Origin: Flavobacterium sp. N2270
GTDB lineage: Bacteria > Bacteroidota > Bacteroidia > Flavobacteriales > Flavobacteriaceae
Reading direction: 5' to 3'
DNA length: 64,000 nt
NCBI RefSeq assembly: GCF_025947225.1
Contig: NZ_CP110005.1
Coordinates: 558,001 to 622,000 of the forward strand
Shown: one piece after another, positions 38,490 to 47,144 of the stretch
Numbering within the stretch: position 1 is the first letter of the stretch
Layout of the letters: every line of letters starts with the position of its first letter
Notes under the pieces: generated by a model
Databases searched by the model: none
Told to the model about the DNA's origin: nothing
Seen by the model: only the letters and a program-made list of their open reading frames with translations
Program-made: the position numbers and the translations under genes

Positions 38490-39419
38490 TTATTCTTCTA
38501 ATTCAATTTCAAATTGTGTTAATGCTTTAAATTGTTTTAAACGCATATTAACTTCTTCCTTGTCTAATTTTTGCATGCGCTCAGTTCCAAATTTCTCCAC
38601 ACAAAATGAAGCTAAGTTTGAACCGTAAATAATTCCGTTTTTCATATTATCAAACGAAATGTTTTCACTTTGAGCAATATAACCCGCAAAACCACCTGCA
38701 AATGTATCACCAGCTCCTGTTGGATCAAACACTTCCTCTAAAGGTAAAGCTGGTGCAAAGAACACTTCTTTATCTTGAAACAATAATGCTCCGTGTTCTC
38801 CTTTTTTAATTACTACATATTTAGGACCCATTGTATGGATCTTTTGAGCTGCTTTTACTAATGAATATTCACCAGATAATTGACGCGCTTCTTCATCATT
38901 AATTGTAATTACATCAACACGTTTAATAACGTCTAATAATTCTGGCAATGCACAATCCATCCAAAAGTTCATTGTATCTAAAACAATTAATTTTGGTTGT
39001 GTTTCCATTTGATCTAAAACTCCAGATTGTACTAAAGGATGTAAGTTTCCTAATAATACAACATCAGAATTTTTATAACCTTGAGGAACAACAGGGTTAA
39101 AATCCGCTAATACGTTTAATTCAGTTACTAAAGTATCACGAGAATTTAAATCGTTATGGTATTTTCCACTCCAAAAGAATGTTTTTCCACCTTTAACCAC
39201 TTCAATTCCGTCTATATTTACACCATTATTGGTTAATAAATCTAAATACTCTTGGGGAAAATCTTCACCTACTACCGAAACAATTGCTGCATCTACATTA
39301 AAAAAGTTAGAGGCTAAACCAATATACGTTGCTGCACCACCTAAAATTTTATCTGTTTTTCCGAAAGGCGTTTCAATAGCATCAAAAGCTACCGTTCCTA
39401 CTATCAATAATTTATTCAT
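38490..39419 (-). CDS. PfkB-family sugar/nucleoside kinase
   Basis: 309 residues. Ribokinase-family motifs: N-terminal GGAATYIGLASNFF (about 27-40) and C-terminal DPTGAGDTFAGGFAGY (about 246-261) with the catalytic Asp and anion hole. It phosphorylates a sugar or nucleoside with ATP; the exact substrate cannot be read from the sequence. The family also includes adenosine kinases, which would fit the purine genes on either side, but that is context only. Cytosolic. Its promoter lies at 39443-39472 and overlaps a repeat array. Confidence 0.88.
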   Translation of the reverse strand: MNKLLIVGTVAFDAIETPFGKTDKILGGAATYIGLASNFFNVDAAIVSVVGEDFPQEYLDLLTNNGVNIDGIEVVKGGKTFFWSGKYHNDLNSRDTLVTELNVLADFNPVVPQGYKNSDVVLLGNLHPLVQSGVLDQMETQPKLIVLDTMNFWMDCALPELLDVIKRVDVITINDEEARQLSGEYSLVKAAQKIHTMGPKYVVIKKGEHGALLFQDKEVFFAPALPLEEVFDPTGAGDTFAGGFAGYIAQSENISFDNMKNGIIYGSNLASFCVEKFGTERMQKLDKEEVNMRLKQFKALTQFEIELEE

Positions 39420-39442
39420 TCTAATCGATTTGAAATAAGAGG

Positions 39443-39472
39443 CAAAGATACTTGTAAAAAGTCAAAAGTCAA
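39443..39472 (-). promoter_or_regulatory. Promoter of the PfkB kinase gene
   Basis: Minus-strand TTG (39472-39470), a 19-bp spacer, TATCTTTG (39450-39443). The TTG is supplied by the GTCAAAAGG repeats. Confidence 0.6.
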
Positions 39473-39493
39473 AAGGTTAAAGTCAAAAGGTTA
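39461..39493. repeat. GTCAAAAGG array
   Basis: GTCAAAA (39461-39467) is followed by two copies of GTCAAAAGGTTA (39468-39479 and 39482-39493). It is related to the array at 16739-16762. Confidence 0.7.
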
Positions 39494-39530
39494 ATTGGTT
39501 GATAATTTTTAATTAAAAAAATTTAAAAAC

Positions 39531-40010
39531 CTATAACAACTTCTCCTCTTCTCTTTCATAAAAAACATCAACAGAAAGTTTTTCTTGTTGAGAAGCCATA
39601 ACAGCTAATTCATCGCAACGCTCGTTTTGAGGATGATTATTATGCCCTTTTACCCATTGAAAATCTACTTTATGATTTCGGTACGCTTTTAGAAAGCGCA
39701 TCCATAAATCGGGATTCTTTTTTCCTGCAAAATTTTTCTTTTCCCATTGAAAAACCCAACGTTTTTCAACAGCATCTACCACATATTTAGAATCGGAAAC
39801 GACTAATACTTTCGTTTTTAAGTTTTTTAGTTTTTCTAAACCTACAATAACAGCTAAAATTTCCATTCTATTATTGGTAGATTTTCGAAAACCTTCATAA
39901 AATTCCCTTTTATAAGGAGTTCCAACCATTTCCATAACTACGCCATAACCCGCCGGACCAGGATTTCCCTTAGCAGCGCCGTCTGTATATATGTGAACTT
40001 CGTGACTCAA
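39531..40010 (-). CDS. rnhA: Ribonuclease HI
   Basis: 159 residues; degrades the RNA strand of RNA-DNA hybrids. The acidic catalytic set is present: Asp in IYTDGAAKGNPGPAGYG, Glu in NNRMEILAV, Asp in VVSDSKYVVDAV and Asp in ERCDELAV, with the WVKGHNNHPQNE loop. Length is normal for bacterial RNase HI. Starts 11 bp after purN on the same strand, so probably co-transcribed. Confidence 0.96.
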   Translation of the reverse strand: MSHEVHIYTDGAAKGNPGPAGYGVVMEMVGTPYKREFYEGFRKSTNNRMEILAVIVGLEKLKNLKTKVLVVSDSKYVVDAVEKRWVFQWEKKNFAGKKNPDLWMRFLKAYRNHKVDFQWVKGHNNHPQNERCDELAVMASQQEKLSVDVFYEREEEKLL

Positions 40011-40015
40011 GTAAA

Positions 40016-40040
40016 TAGTGATTAGTGATTAGTGATTAGT
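40016..40040. repeat. Heptanucleotide tandem repeat at the purN stop
   Basis: TAGTGAT three times plus TAGT. On the minus strand it encodes the last residues (LITNH) and the stop of purN. Confidence 0.8.
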
Positions 40041-40588
40041 TGTTCAATAATAGTCGGAAAATATTCATGCTCTAATTGATGTACTTTATTTGCAATTTCT
40101 TCAGCAGAAACACAATCCTCTATAGAAACTTTATGCTGAGAAATGTATTCACCTTCATCATAATGTTCGTTTACATAATGAATAGTGATTCCGGTTTCTT
40201 TTTCGTTATTTTCTAAAACCGCTTTGTGCACATTCATTCCATACATTCCTTTTCCACCATATTTAGGCAAAAGAGCAGGGTGAATGTTAATTACTTTATT
40301 AGGATATTGATTTATGATAGATTCTGGAAATTTTAATAAAAATCCAGCTAAAACAATTAAATCTGGATCAATTTTTTTGAGTTTTTGAAGAACAAAATCA
40401 TTATTTAAGTCAGATTTTGTAAAAATAACAGCCTCCATTTGATGATTTTTTGCTTTTTCTAGCACTTTGGCATCAGGATTGTTTGTAAAGATAGTGACTA
40501 CATTTGCAAAGGTTGATTTTTTGAAATGTAATATGATCTTTTCGGCATTGGAACCATTGCCAGAAGCGAATAGCACTATTTTTTTCAT
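40022..40588 (-). CDS. purN: Phosphoribosylglycinamide formyltransferase
   Basis: 188 residues; transfers a formyl group from 10-formyl-THF to GAR, third step of purine synthesis. Seen: FASGNGSNAEKII (about 7-19), LAGFLLKFP, the catalytic INIHPALLPKYGG (Asn and His), GITIHYVNEHYDEGEYI with the catalytic Asp. Length is normal. The C-terminal LITNH and stop are encoded by a heptamer repeat, so copy-number change would alter the end of the protein. Divergent from acpP; rnhA follows at 11 bp. Confidence 0.96.
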   Translation of the reverse strand: MKKIVLFASGNGSNAEKIILHFKKSTFANVVTIFTNNPDAKVLEKAKNHQMEAVIFTKSDLNNDFVLQKLKKIDPDLIVLAGFLLKFPESIINQYPNKVINIHPALLPKYGGKGMYGMNVHKAVLENNEKETGITIHYVNEHYDEGEYISQHKVSIEDCVSAEEIANKVHQLEHEYFPTIIEQLITNH

Positions 40589-40702
40589 TTATCCTGTAAT
40601 TTTAATTACACAAAAAAAAGAATAATAATTGGTAAAAAATAGAAAAAAGAGGTCTTTGTGAATTATTTTTTTTTAAATTCGTAGTCACATTTAGAAACAA
40701 AA

Positions 40703-40734
40703 TTGTTGTTTTAAAATAAAGTTTTTTATTTTTG
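40703..40734 (+). promoter_or_regulatory. Promoter of acpP
   Basis: TATTTTTG (40727-40734) preceded by TTG at 40706-40708 (18-bp spacer) or 40703-40705 (21 bp); about 29 bp to the ATG. Confidence 0.7.
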
Positions 40735-40763
40735 CCAACAAATTAAATTAAAATTAAAAGATT

Positions 40764-41000
40764 ATGTCAGACATTGCATCAAGAGTAAAAGCGATTATCG
40801 TAGACAAATTAGGTGTTGACGAAAACGAAGTTGTAACAGAAGCAAGCTTCACAAATGATTTAGGAGCTGATTCATTAGACACTGTTGAGCTAATTATGGA
40901 ATTTGAAAAAGAATTTGATATTCAAATCCCAGATGATCAAGCAGAAAACATTGCTACTGTAGGTCAAGCTATTTCTTACATCGAAGAAGCTAAAAAATAA
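40764..41000 (+). CDS. acpP: Acyl carrier protein
   Basis: 78 residues, acidic, four-helix. The 4'-phosphopantetheine attachment Ser is in the invariant [15 protein letters not shown] motif (about 34-48). Carries growing acyl chains in fatty acid synthesis. Followed by fabF with a 199-bp gap that holds a terminator-like hairpin, so fabF may receive only part of the strong acpP transcription. Confidence 0.98.
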   Translation: MSDIASRVKAIIVDKLGVDENEVVTEASFTNDLGADSLDTVELIMEFEKEFDIQIPDDQAENIATVGQAISYIEEAKK

Positions 41001-41008
41001 TATTTTAG

Positions 41009-41047
41009 ACACTCGTGGGTTTATACTCATGAGTGTTATTATTTTTT
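41009..41047 (+). terminator. Terminator or attenuator between acpP and fabF
   Basis: 12-bp stem ACACTCGTGGGT (41009-41020) with ACTCATGAGTGT (41025-41036), two G-U pairs, TTAT loop, followed by a T-rich tract. Confidence 0.7.
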
Positions 41048-41199
41048 CTTCGAAATTTTAAAATCTTTTATTAGATTTGAAGAAAACATTGATTGTATTA
41101 CAATCATTAAAATAAAAAACTATGTAATACCCATTGTTTCTTTTAGTTACATTATTAAAAGTACATTGGGTTTTTTATATATAACCAAAATTTAATTAT

Positions 41200-42453
41200 A
41201 TGCAATTAAAGCGTGTTGTTGTAACTGGTCTAGGAGCCCTTACCCCTATTGGAAATAATATTCAAGAATATTGGGAAGGATTGATTAATGGTAAAAGTGG
41301 TGCCGCACCTATTACTTACTATGATACTGAAAAACATAAAACAAAATTTGCTTGTGAAGTTAAAAACTTCAATATAGAGGATTTTATTGACCGTAAAGAA
41401 GCTCGTAGAATGGATAAGTTTGCACAATATGCTGTTGTTGCAAGTGATGAGGCTATTAAAGATGCCGGTATTACAGCTGAGAATGTTGACAAACATAGAG
41501 TTGGAGTTATTTGGGGAGCAGGAATTGGAGGCTTAGAAACTTTTCAAGAAGAAGTTTTATACTATGCCAAAGGTGATGGAACTCCAAAATTTAATCCTTT
41601 CTTTATTCCTAAAATGATTGCAGATATTGCCCCTGCTCACATTTCAATGAGAAATGGGTTTATGGGTCCAAATTACACAACTGTTTCTGCTTGTGCTTCT
41701 TCTGCAAATGCAATGATAGATGCATTTAATTATATTCGTTTAGGAATGTGTGACGTTATTATTTCTGGTGGTTCAGAAGCAGCCGTAACAATTGCTGGAA
41801 TGGGTGGATTTAATTCTATGCATGCTTTATCAACAAGAAATGAAAGCCCAGAAACTGCCTCTAGACCTTTTGACGCAACTAGAGATGGTTTTGTTTTAGG
41901 TGAAGGAGCTGGCGCTCTAGTACTTGAAGAATATGAACACGCAAAAGCACGTGGTGCTAAAATATATTGTGAGATTGGCGGAGGTGGAATGTCTTCTGAT
42001 GCTTACCATTTAACAGCTCCACACCCTGAAGGATTAGGAGTAATAGCCGTTATGAATAATACTTTAAGAGACGCAGGAATGCAACCACATGAAGTTGATC
42101 ATATTAACACACATGGAACATCAACACCATTAGGTGATGTTGCCGAATTAAAAGCAATAAGTGCTGTTTTTGGCGACCATGCTAAAAATATTAACATTAA
42201 TTCAACAAAATCTATGACCGGCCATCTTTTAGGTGCTGCAGGTGGAATTGAAGCTATTGCTTCGGTATTATCAATAAAACACGGAATTGTTCCTCCTACA
42301 ATTAATCATTCTGTTGTAGATGAAAACATTAATCCAGAGTTAAATTTAACTTTAAATAAAGCACAAAAAAGAGATGTTAAAGTCGCTATGAGTAATACTT
42401 TTGGTTTTGGAGGACATAATGCTTGCGTATTATTTAAGAAAATAGAAGAATAA
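41200..42453 (+). CDS. fabF: 3-oxoacyl-ACP synthase II (KAS II)
   Basis: 417 residues; condenses malonyl-ACP with acyl-ACP in chain elongation. The Cys-His-His active site is visible: Cys in TTVSACASSANAM, His in NTHGTSTPLGD and His in STKSMTGHLLGAAGG; C-terminal NTFGFGGHNACVLF. Length is normal. Possible own -7 element TAGATTTG at 41072-41079. rnc starts 6 bp after the stop. Confidence 0.98.
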   Translation: MQLKRVVVTGLGALTPIGNNIQEYWEGLINGKSGAAPITYYDTEKHKTKFACEVKNFNIEDFIDRKEARRMDKFAQYAVVASDEAIKDAGITAENVDKHRVGVIWGAGIGGLETFQEEVLYYAKGDGTPKFNPFFIPKMIADIAPAHISMRNGFMGPNYTTVSACASSANAMIDAFNYIRLGMCDVIISGGSEAAVTIAGMGGFNSMHALSTRNESPETASRPFDATRDGFVLGEGAGALVLEEYEHAKARGAKIYCEIGGGGMSSDAYHLTAPHPEGLGVIAVMNNTLRDAGMQPHEVDHINTHGTSTPLGDVAELKAISAVFGDHAKNININSTKSMTGHLLGAAGGIEAIASVLSIKHGIVPPTINHSVVDENINPELNLTLNKAQKRDVKVAMSNTFGFGGHNACVLFKKIEE

Positions 42454-42459
42454 GAACGG

Positions 42460-43200
42460 ATGCGTTTTTTTAAAAAAATAATTAAAAACTCCCGTTCTCA
42501 AGAAGACGGGATTTTTTTTGACAAAATCAGCAAAATTTTAGGTTTCAAACCACTTAATTTGGTTTATTACCAGAAAGCTTTTACACATCGTTCTACAAAT
42601 AAAATTGGAGAAAACGGCTATCCTTTTAATTATGAGAGATTAGAATTTTTAGGAGACGCCATGCTAGGCAGTGTTATTGCAGCACATTTATACAACGAAG
42701 TACCAAGTGGTGATGAAGGTTATTTAACCAAAATGCGCTCTAAAATTGTAAGTAGAGAACATTTAAACGAACTAGGCAGAGATTTAAAACTAATTCAATT
42801 TGTTGATAGTAAAGTTAATCCTCAGCATTTTAGTGACAATATACACGGAAATATTTTTGAAGGTTTAGTTGGAGCCATTTATTTAGATAGAGGGTTTTCT
42901 TATTGTGAAAAATTTATTTTTAACAAAGTTATCCAACCTTATGTAGACATTCCTAAGCTTGAAGGAAAAGTTATTAGCTATAAAAGTTTAATTATTGAAT
43001 GGTGTCAAAAAGAAAAAAAGAAGTTTGTTTTTGAAACTTTTGAAGATAATGGTACAGAAGAACAACGCTTTTTTGGAGTAAAGTTAGATATTGATAATAA
43101 AACTGTTGCAAAAGCAAGAGAAACATCAAAGAAGAAAGCTGAAGAGAAAGCTGCAAAAAGAGCTTATTTTGCTTTACAAGAAATTATTTCAAAAAAATAA
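42460..43200 (+). CDS. rnc: Ribonuclease III
   Basis: 246 residues; cleaves double-stranded RNA in rRNA and mRNA processing. Seen: the RNase III signature YERLEFLGDAMLG (about 60-72), second acidic cluster in NIFEGLVGAIYLDRGF, and a C-terminal dsRNA-binding domain (about 165-240) with FFGVKLDI and KKKAEEKAAKRAYFAL. The ATG at 42460 lies 6 bp after fabF. A strong terminator-like hairpin with T8 falls within codons 9-20. There is no plausible later start before the catalytic domain. Confidence 0.95.
   Translation: MRFFKKIIKNSRSQEDGIFFDKISKILGFKPLNLVYYQKAFTHRSTNKIGENGYPFNYERLEFLGDAMLGSVIAAHLYNEVPSGDEGYLTKMRSKIVSREHLNELGRDLKLIQFVDSKVNPQHFSDNIHGNIFEGLVGAIYLDRGFSYCEKFIFNKVIQPYVDIPKLEGKVISYKSLIIEWCQKEKKKFVFETFEDNGTEEQRFFGVKLDIDNKTVAKARETSKKKAEEKAAKRAYFALQEIISKK
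42484..42519 (+). terminator. Terminator-like hairpin inside the 5' coding end of rnc
   Basis: Stem TCCCGT (42490-42495) with ACGGGA (42506-42511); an outer A-run / T-run pairing extends it past one mismatch. It is followed by T8 (42512-42519). It may end fabF transcripts or attenuate rnc. Confidence 0.6.
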
Positions 43201-43257
43201 TTTTCTTAACACACACCCATTTCATAAATTGTATATTTACAAAAACAATTCACACAA

Positions 43258-43731
43258 ATGGCCGTTCATAAAATTCAAATAGTTGACTTTTTATCAATTG
43301 ATTATGAATTAATTGCCATTCATACATCAATAGAGGATTATAGACTCGCTTATTTTTTAAACAGAGAATTAAATATAAAGCTGTGCAAAAACAATTTAAA
43401 CATTGCTATAGAAACTCAAGAAGGAAAAAGCTCTTTTAATCATTATTTTTATGATGATAAAAAAACAGACATTCAATGGAGTTTAATAGAAAACAAAACC
43501 ACTATAAATTCTACTAATAAAAAATCAGCTGGTATATTTGAGAATATGGAAGTTAACGTATATTTAATCCCTGAATTTAAAAAAGCTGACTTCCTTTTAA
43601 AAATTGAAAATGTTGATTCGTTTTTTAAAACTAAAGAAGTAACAAAAAAAATAGAATCAATAAATAACGTTTCAATGTCATACTTAATTGATAAAGTAAA
43701 CTTAAAATCAAAAAATAATTTAATATTTTAA
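43258..43731 (+). CDS. IPExxxVDY family protein
   Basis: 157 residues. It carries the family's namesake segment in variant form, LIPEFKKADFLLKIE (about 101-115), preceded by a small alpha/beta N-terminal domain (DYRLAYFLNRELNIKL). This small family is restricted to Bacteroidetes, has no assigned function, and typically sits between rnc and pyk, as here (57 bp and 11 bp gaps). No signal peptide or membrane segment, so probably cytosolic. Confidence 0.88.
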   Translation: MAVHKIQIVDFLSIDYELIAIHTSIEDYRLAYFLNRELNIKLCKNNLNIAIETQEGKSSFNHYFYDDKKTDIQWSLIENKTTINSTNKKSAGIFENMEVNVYLIPEFKKADFLLKIENVDSFFKTKEVTKKIESINNVSMSYLIDKVNLKSKNNLIF

Positions 43732-43742
43732 CTAAAATATAA

Positions 43743-45167
43743 ATGAATAAAAAAACTAAAATTGTAGCAACTTTAGGTCCTGCTTGCAGCACTAAAGAAA
43801 CTATTAAAGAAATGATTGACGCAGGAGTAAATGTTTTTAGAATTAACTTTTCTCATGCAGACTATGAAGATGTTTTAGCTAGAATAAATACTATTCGTGA
43901 ATTAAATGCTGAATTTAACTACACAACATCAATACTTGCCGATCTACAAGGACCAAAACTAAGAGTTGGAGTAATGAAAGAAGATGTAATTGTAAGCAAA
44001 GGCGATAAAATTACATTTACAACTGCAGAAGACATATTAGGAACTGCAGAAAAGGTGTACATGAATTACAAAGAATTTCCAAAAGATGTAAATCCAGGTG
44101 AAAGAATTCTTTTAGACGACGGAAAATTAATCTTTGAAGTTGTAAAAACCGATAAAAAAACTGAAGTTGAAGCAATAGTTGTTCAAGGCGGACCTTTAAA
44201 ATCTAAAAAAGGGGTAAATCTTCCTAACACAAAAGTTTCTTTACCAGCTTTAACAAAAAAAGATATAAAAGACGCATTATTTGCGATTGAAAATAAAGTA
44301 GACTGGATTGCACTATCCTTTGTTAGAACTCCCGAAGATTTAGAGCAATTGCAAGATTTAATTGTAAAACATTCTGACCATAAAATTCCAATCATTGCAA
44401 AAATTGAAAAGCCTGAAGCTGTTGAAAATATAGACAAAATTGTTGCTTTTTGTGACGGATTGATGGTTGCTCGTGGTGATTTAGGTGTTGAAATTCCAGC
44501 AGAACAAGTTCCATTAATTCAAAAGAAACTAATCCATAGAGCAAAGACAGCTCGTATTCCAGTAATTGTGGCAACACAGATGATGGAAACAATGATTACA
44601 AGTTTAACACCTACTAGAGCAGAAGTAAATGATGTTGCCAACTCAGTAATGGATGGTGCAGATGCAGTTATGCTTTCTGGAGAAACATCAGTAGGAAGTT
44701 ATCCAGTTCAAGTAATAGAAACAATGTCAAAAATTATTAGAAGTGTTGAAGATTCACCTTTAATTAAAGTGCCTTTAAACGCTCCTTATATTAGAACAAA
44801 TCGATTTGTAACAAAGTCTATTTGCTACCATGCAGCAATTATGGCCGATGATATAAATGCAAAAGCAATAACAACGTTAACCAATAGTGGTTATACAGCT
44901 TTTCAAATTTCAGCATGGAGACCAAATTCACTTATTTTAGTTTTCACTTCTAATAAAAGAATTTTAACTCAATTAAATTTACTTTGGGGAGTTAAAGCTT
45001 TCTATTATGATAAATTTGTGAGTACCGATGATACCGTTGAAGACATCAACTTAATATGCAAAGTACATGGACATGTTGAAAAAGGCGATATGATTATTAA
45101 TCTTGCCGCAATGCCTATTATTAAAAAAGGTATGGTAAATACATTAAGAGTATCAGAAATCGAATAA
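43743..45167 (+). CDS. pyk: Pyruvate kinase
   Basis: 474 residues; PEP plus ADP to pyruvate plus ATP, last step of glycolysis. Seen: TKIVATLGPACSTKETI (about 4-20), FRINFSHADYED, LADLQGPKLRVG, the active-site IPIIAKIEKPEAVENID with catalytic Lys, and GLMVARGDLGVEIPAEQVP with the metal-binding Glu/Asp, then ATQMMETMI. C-terminal allosteric domain present. Length is normal. 11 bp after the IPExxxVDY gene. Confidence 0.97.
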   Translation: MNKKTKIVATLGPACSTKETIKEMIDAGVNVFRINFSHADYEDVLARINTIRELNAEFNYTTSILADLQGPKLRVGVMKEDVIVSKGDKITFTTAEDILGTAEKVYMNYKEFPKDVNPGERILLDDGKLIFEVVKTDKKTEVEAIVVQGGPLKSKKGVNLPNTKVSLPALTKKDIKDALFAIENKVDWIALSFVRTPEDLEQLQDLIVKHSDHKIPIIAKIEKPEAVENIDKIVAFCDGLMVARGDLGVEIPAEQVPLIQKKLIHRAKTARIPVIVATQMMETMITSLTPTRAEVNDVANSVMDGADAVMLSGETSVGSYPVQVIETMSKIIRSVEDSPLIKVPLNAPYIRTNRFVTKSICYHAAIMADDINAKAITTLTNSGYTAFQISAWRPNSLILVFTSNKRILTQLNLLWGVKAFYYDKFVSTDDTVEDINLICKVHGHVEKGDMIINLAAMPIIKKGMVNTLRVSEIE

Positions 45168-45175
45168 ATTTTATT

Positions 45176-45183
45176 TACATTTG
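45176..45183 (+). promoter_or_regulatory. -7 element before the BI-1 family gene
   Basis: TACATTTG, 28 bp before the ATG at 45212; no TTG at -33. Confidence 0.45.
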
Positions 45184-45211
45184 AAATAATAAACATTTAT
45201 AATTTTTTTAT

Positions 45212-45970
45212 ATGAAATTTGAATCAAAAAATCCTTTTTTAGGAAGTAAAGCATTTACTAATACAAGTAAAAATGCTGATGAAACAATTGCCATACAACA
45301 AGAAACAATGACTGTAAGTGGAGCGATTAACAAAAGTTTCATGTTATTATTTATGTTACTTACTACAGCGTGTATTACTTGGTGGTTAGCATTTAATGGT
45401 TATAATCCTCTAGTACTTACAATTGGAGGAGCAATTGTTGGTTTTATTTTAGTGCTTATTGCTGCTTTTAAACCTCATACATCTACTTGGGTCGCACCAG
45501 GATATGCTTTGTTTGAAGGTTTATTTATTGGTGGAATCTCTGCATTTTTTGAAGCATCATACCCTGGAATTGTAATACAAGCTGTAAGTTGCACATTTAT
45601 TACATTCATTGTATGTTTTGCTTTATACAAATACAAAATTGTAAAAGTAACTGAACGTTTTAAATCTATTGTAATTGCTGCTACTTTAGCTATTATGACA
45701 TATTATCTATTGTCTTGGATTTTGTCTTTTTTCATCACATTTGAGGCGGTTCATCATGGTAATTCATTAATGAGTATAGGAATAAGTGTTTTTGTAATTG
45801 TTATTGCAGCTTTAAATTTATTTTTAGATTTTGACGAAATTGAAAAAGGTGCGGCTAAACAAATGCCAAAATATATGGAATGGTTCAGTGCAATGGGATT
45901 AATGATTACATTAGTATGGTTATACGTTGAATTTTTACGTTTACTTTCTAAATTGTCAAGTAGAGATTAA
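45212..45970 (+). CDS. Bax inhibitor-1 / YccA family membrane protein
   Basis: 252 residues. A hydrophilic N-terminal 45 residues are followed by seven hydrophobic segments (about 46-66, 70-90, 97-117, 121-140, 152-175, 185-203, 224-244). LFLDFDEIEKGAAKQMPKYM near the end, with paired acidic residues, is typical of the bacterial YccA branch. Family members are inner membrane pH-sensitive leak channels or protease modulators; the role here is unknown. Convergent with dinB across a shared terminator. Confidence 0.92.
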   Translation: MKFESKNPFLGSKAFTNTSKNADETIAIQQETMTVSGAINKSFMLLFMLLTTACITWWLAFNGYNPLVLTIGGAIVGFILVLIAAFKPHTSTWVAPGYALFEGLFIGGISAFFEASYPGIVIQAVSCTFITFIVCFALYKYKIVKVTERFKSIVIAATLAIMTYYLLSWILSFFITFEAVHHGNSLMSIGISVFVIVIAALNLFLDFDEIEKGAAKQMPKYMEWFSAMGLMITLVWLYVEFLRLLSKLSSRD

Positions 45971-45991
45971 GTTTAGCAAAGTTATAGATAC

Positions 45992-46020
45992 AAAACCATC
46001 AATTTAACTTGATGGTTTTT
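45992..46020. terminator. Bidirectional terminator between the BI-1 family gene and dinB
   Basis: Perfect 11-bp stem AAAACCATCAA (45992-46002) with TTGATGGTTTT (46009-46019), 6-nt loop. Confidence 0.85.
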
Positions 46021-47121
46021 TTATGGTTTAAAATCAAATTGCAATTGAACAGAAACACTTTTAGGGATTTCTTTAGCCTTCTTTTCTTCATTGTTCAAAT
46101 TATTGACGGATATACCTAATAAACGAACAGAATCTTTTAATCTTTCTTGGTATAAAAGTTCTTTTGCTACATCAAATAACAAATGCTTATCACTAATATA
46201 ATATTGAAGGGTTTTGCTTCTAGTTTGTAAAGAAAAGTCAGAATATTTGATTTTTAAAGTAATTGTTCGTCCTGAAATTTTACTTTTTTGCAATCGTTTT
46301 TCTAATTCGGTTGCGATATTTAATAAACGTTCTTCCATATAAATTTCAGACGAGAGATTTTCATTAAAAGTTCTTTCTGCTCCAAAAGATTTTACTGTTC
46401 TATTGGGTTTTACTTGACTGTTATGAATTCCTCTAGAAATATTGAAATAATATTGAGCACTATTTTTAAAATATTTTTCTAAATATTCTAAAGATTTTTG
46501 TTTTAAATCATATCCCGTAAAAATACCTAATTGATAAAATTTTTCGGCTGTTACTTTACCTATTCCATAGAATTTTTTAATATCTAATACTTCTAAAAAA
46601 GCTTCAACTTCATCTGGATTTACCGTTTTTTGTCCATTTGGTTTGTTATAATCAGAAGCAATTTTAGCTACAAATTTATTTACGGAAATTCCAGCAGAAG
46701 CAGTTAATCCAACTTCTTCAAAAATGCGCTTTCTAATTTCCTGAGCGATTAAAGATGCACTAGGATTATTTTTTTTATTCACTGTAACATCTAAATATGC
46801 TTCGTCTAAAGAAAGAGGTTCGACTAAATCTGTGTACTCAAAGAAAATTTTTCTAATTTTTTTAGAAATTTCTTTATATCTATCAAATCGTGGTCTAACA
46901 AAAATTAAATCTGGGCAATTTCTTTTGGCTTGAATACCACTCATGGCACTTCTAACTCCAAATTTCCTAGCTTCGTAACTTGCTGCACTCACAACACCTC
47001 TTGTTTCACTTCCACCAACAGCTAATGGTTTTCCTTTTAGTTCAGGAAAATCCATTTGTTCTACAGAGGCGTAAAAGGCATCCATATCAACATGAATTAT
47101 TTTACGTTGTGGAAATGACAT
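46021..47121 (-). CDS. dinB: DNA polymerase IV (Y-family)
   Basis: 366 residues; error-prone translesion polymerase. Catalytic acidic residues lie in IHVDMDAFYASVEQ (about 9-22) and EPLSLDEAYLDVT (about 98-110). Palm/finger segment SYEARKFGVRSAMSG, helix-hairpin-helix around FYGIGKVTAEKFYQLGI, and the little-finger domain follow. A short C-terminal tail SVQLQFDF is close to the beta-clamp-binding consensus QLxLF. Starts 23 bp after the multi-pass membrane protein gene on the same strand. Confidence 0.96.
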   Translation of the reverse strand: MSFPQRKIIHVDMDAFYASVEQMDFPELKGKPLAVGGSETRGVVSAASYEARKFGVRSAMSGIQAKRNCPDLIFVRPRFDRYKEISKKIRKIFFEYTDLVEPLSLDEAYLDVTVNKKNNPSASLIAQEIRKRIFEEVGLTASAGISVNKFVAKIASDYNKPNGQKTVNPDEVEAFLEVLDIKKFYGIGKVTAEKFYQLGIFTGYDLKQKSLEYLEKYFKNSAQYYFNISRGIHNSQVKPNRTVKSFGAERTFNENLSSEIYMEERLLNIATELEKRLQKSKISGRTITLKIKYSDFSLQTRSKTLQYYISDKHLLFDVAKELLYQERLKDSVRLLGISVNNLNNEEKKAKEIPKSVSVQLQFDFKP

Positions 47122-47144
47122 GTAATTCTATTTCTGTAAAATTA

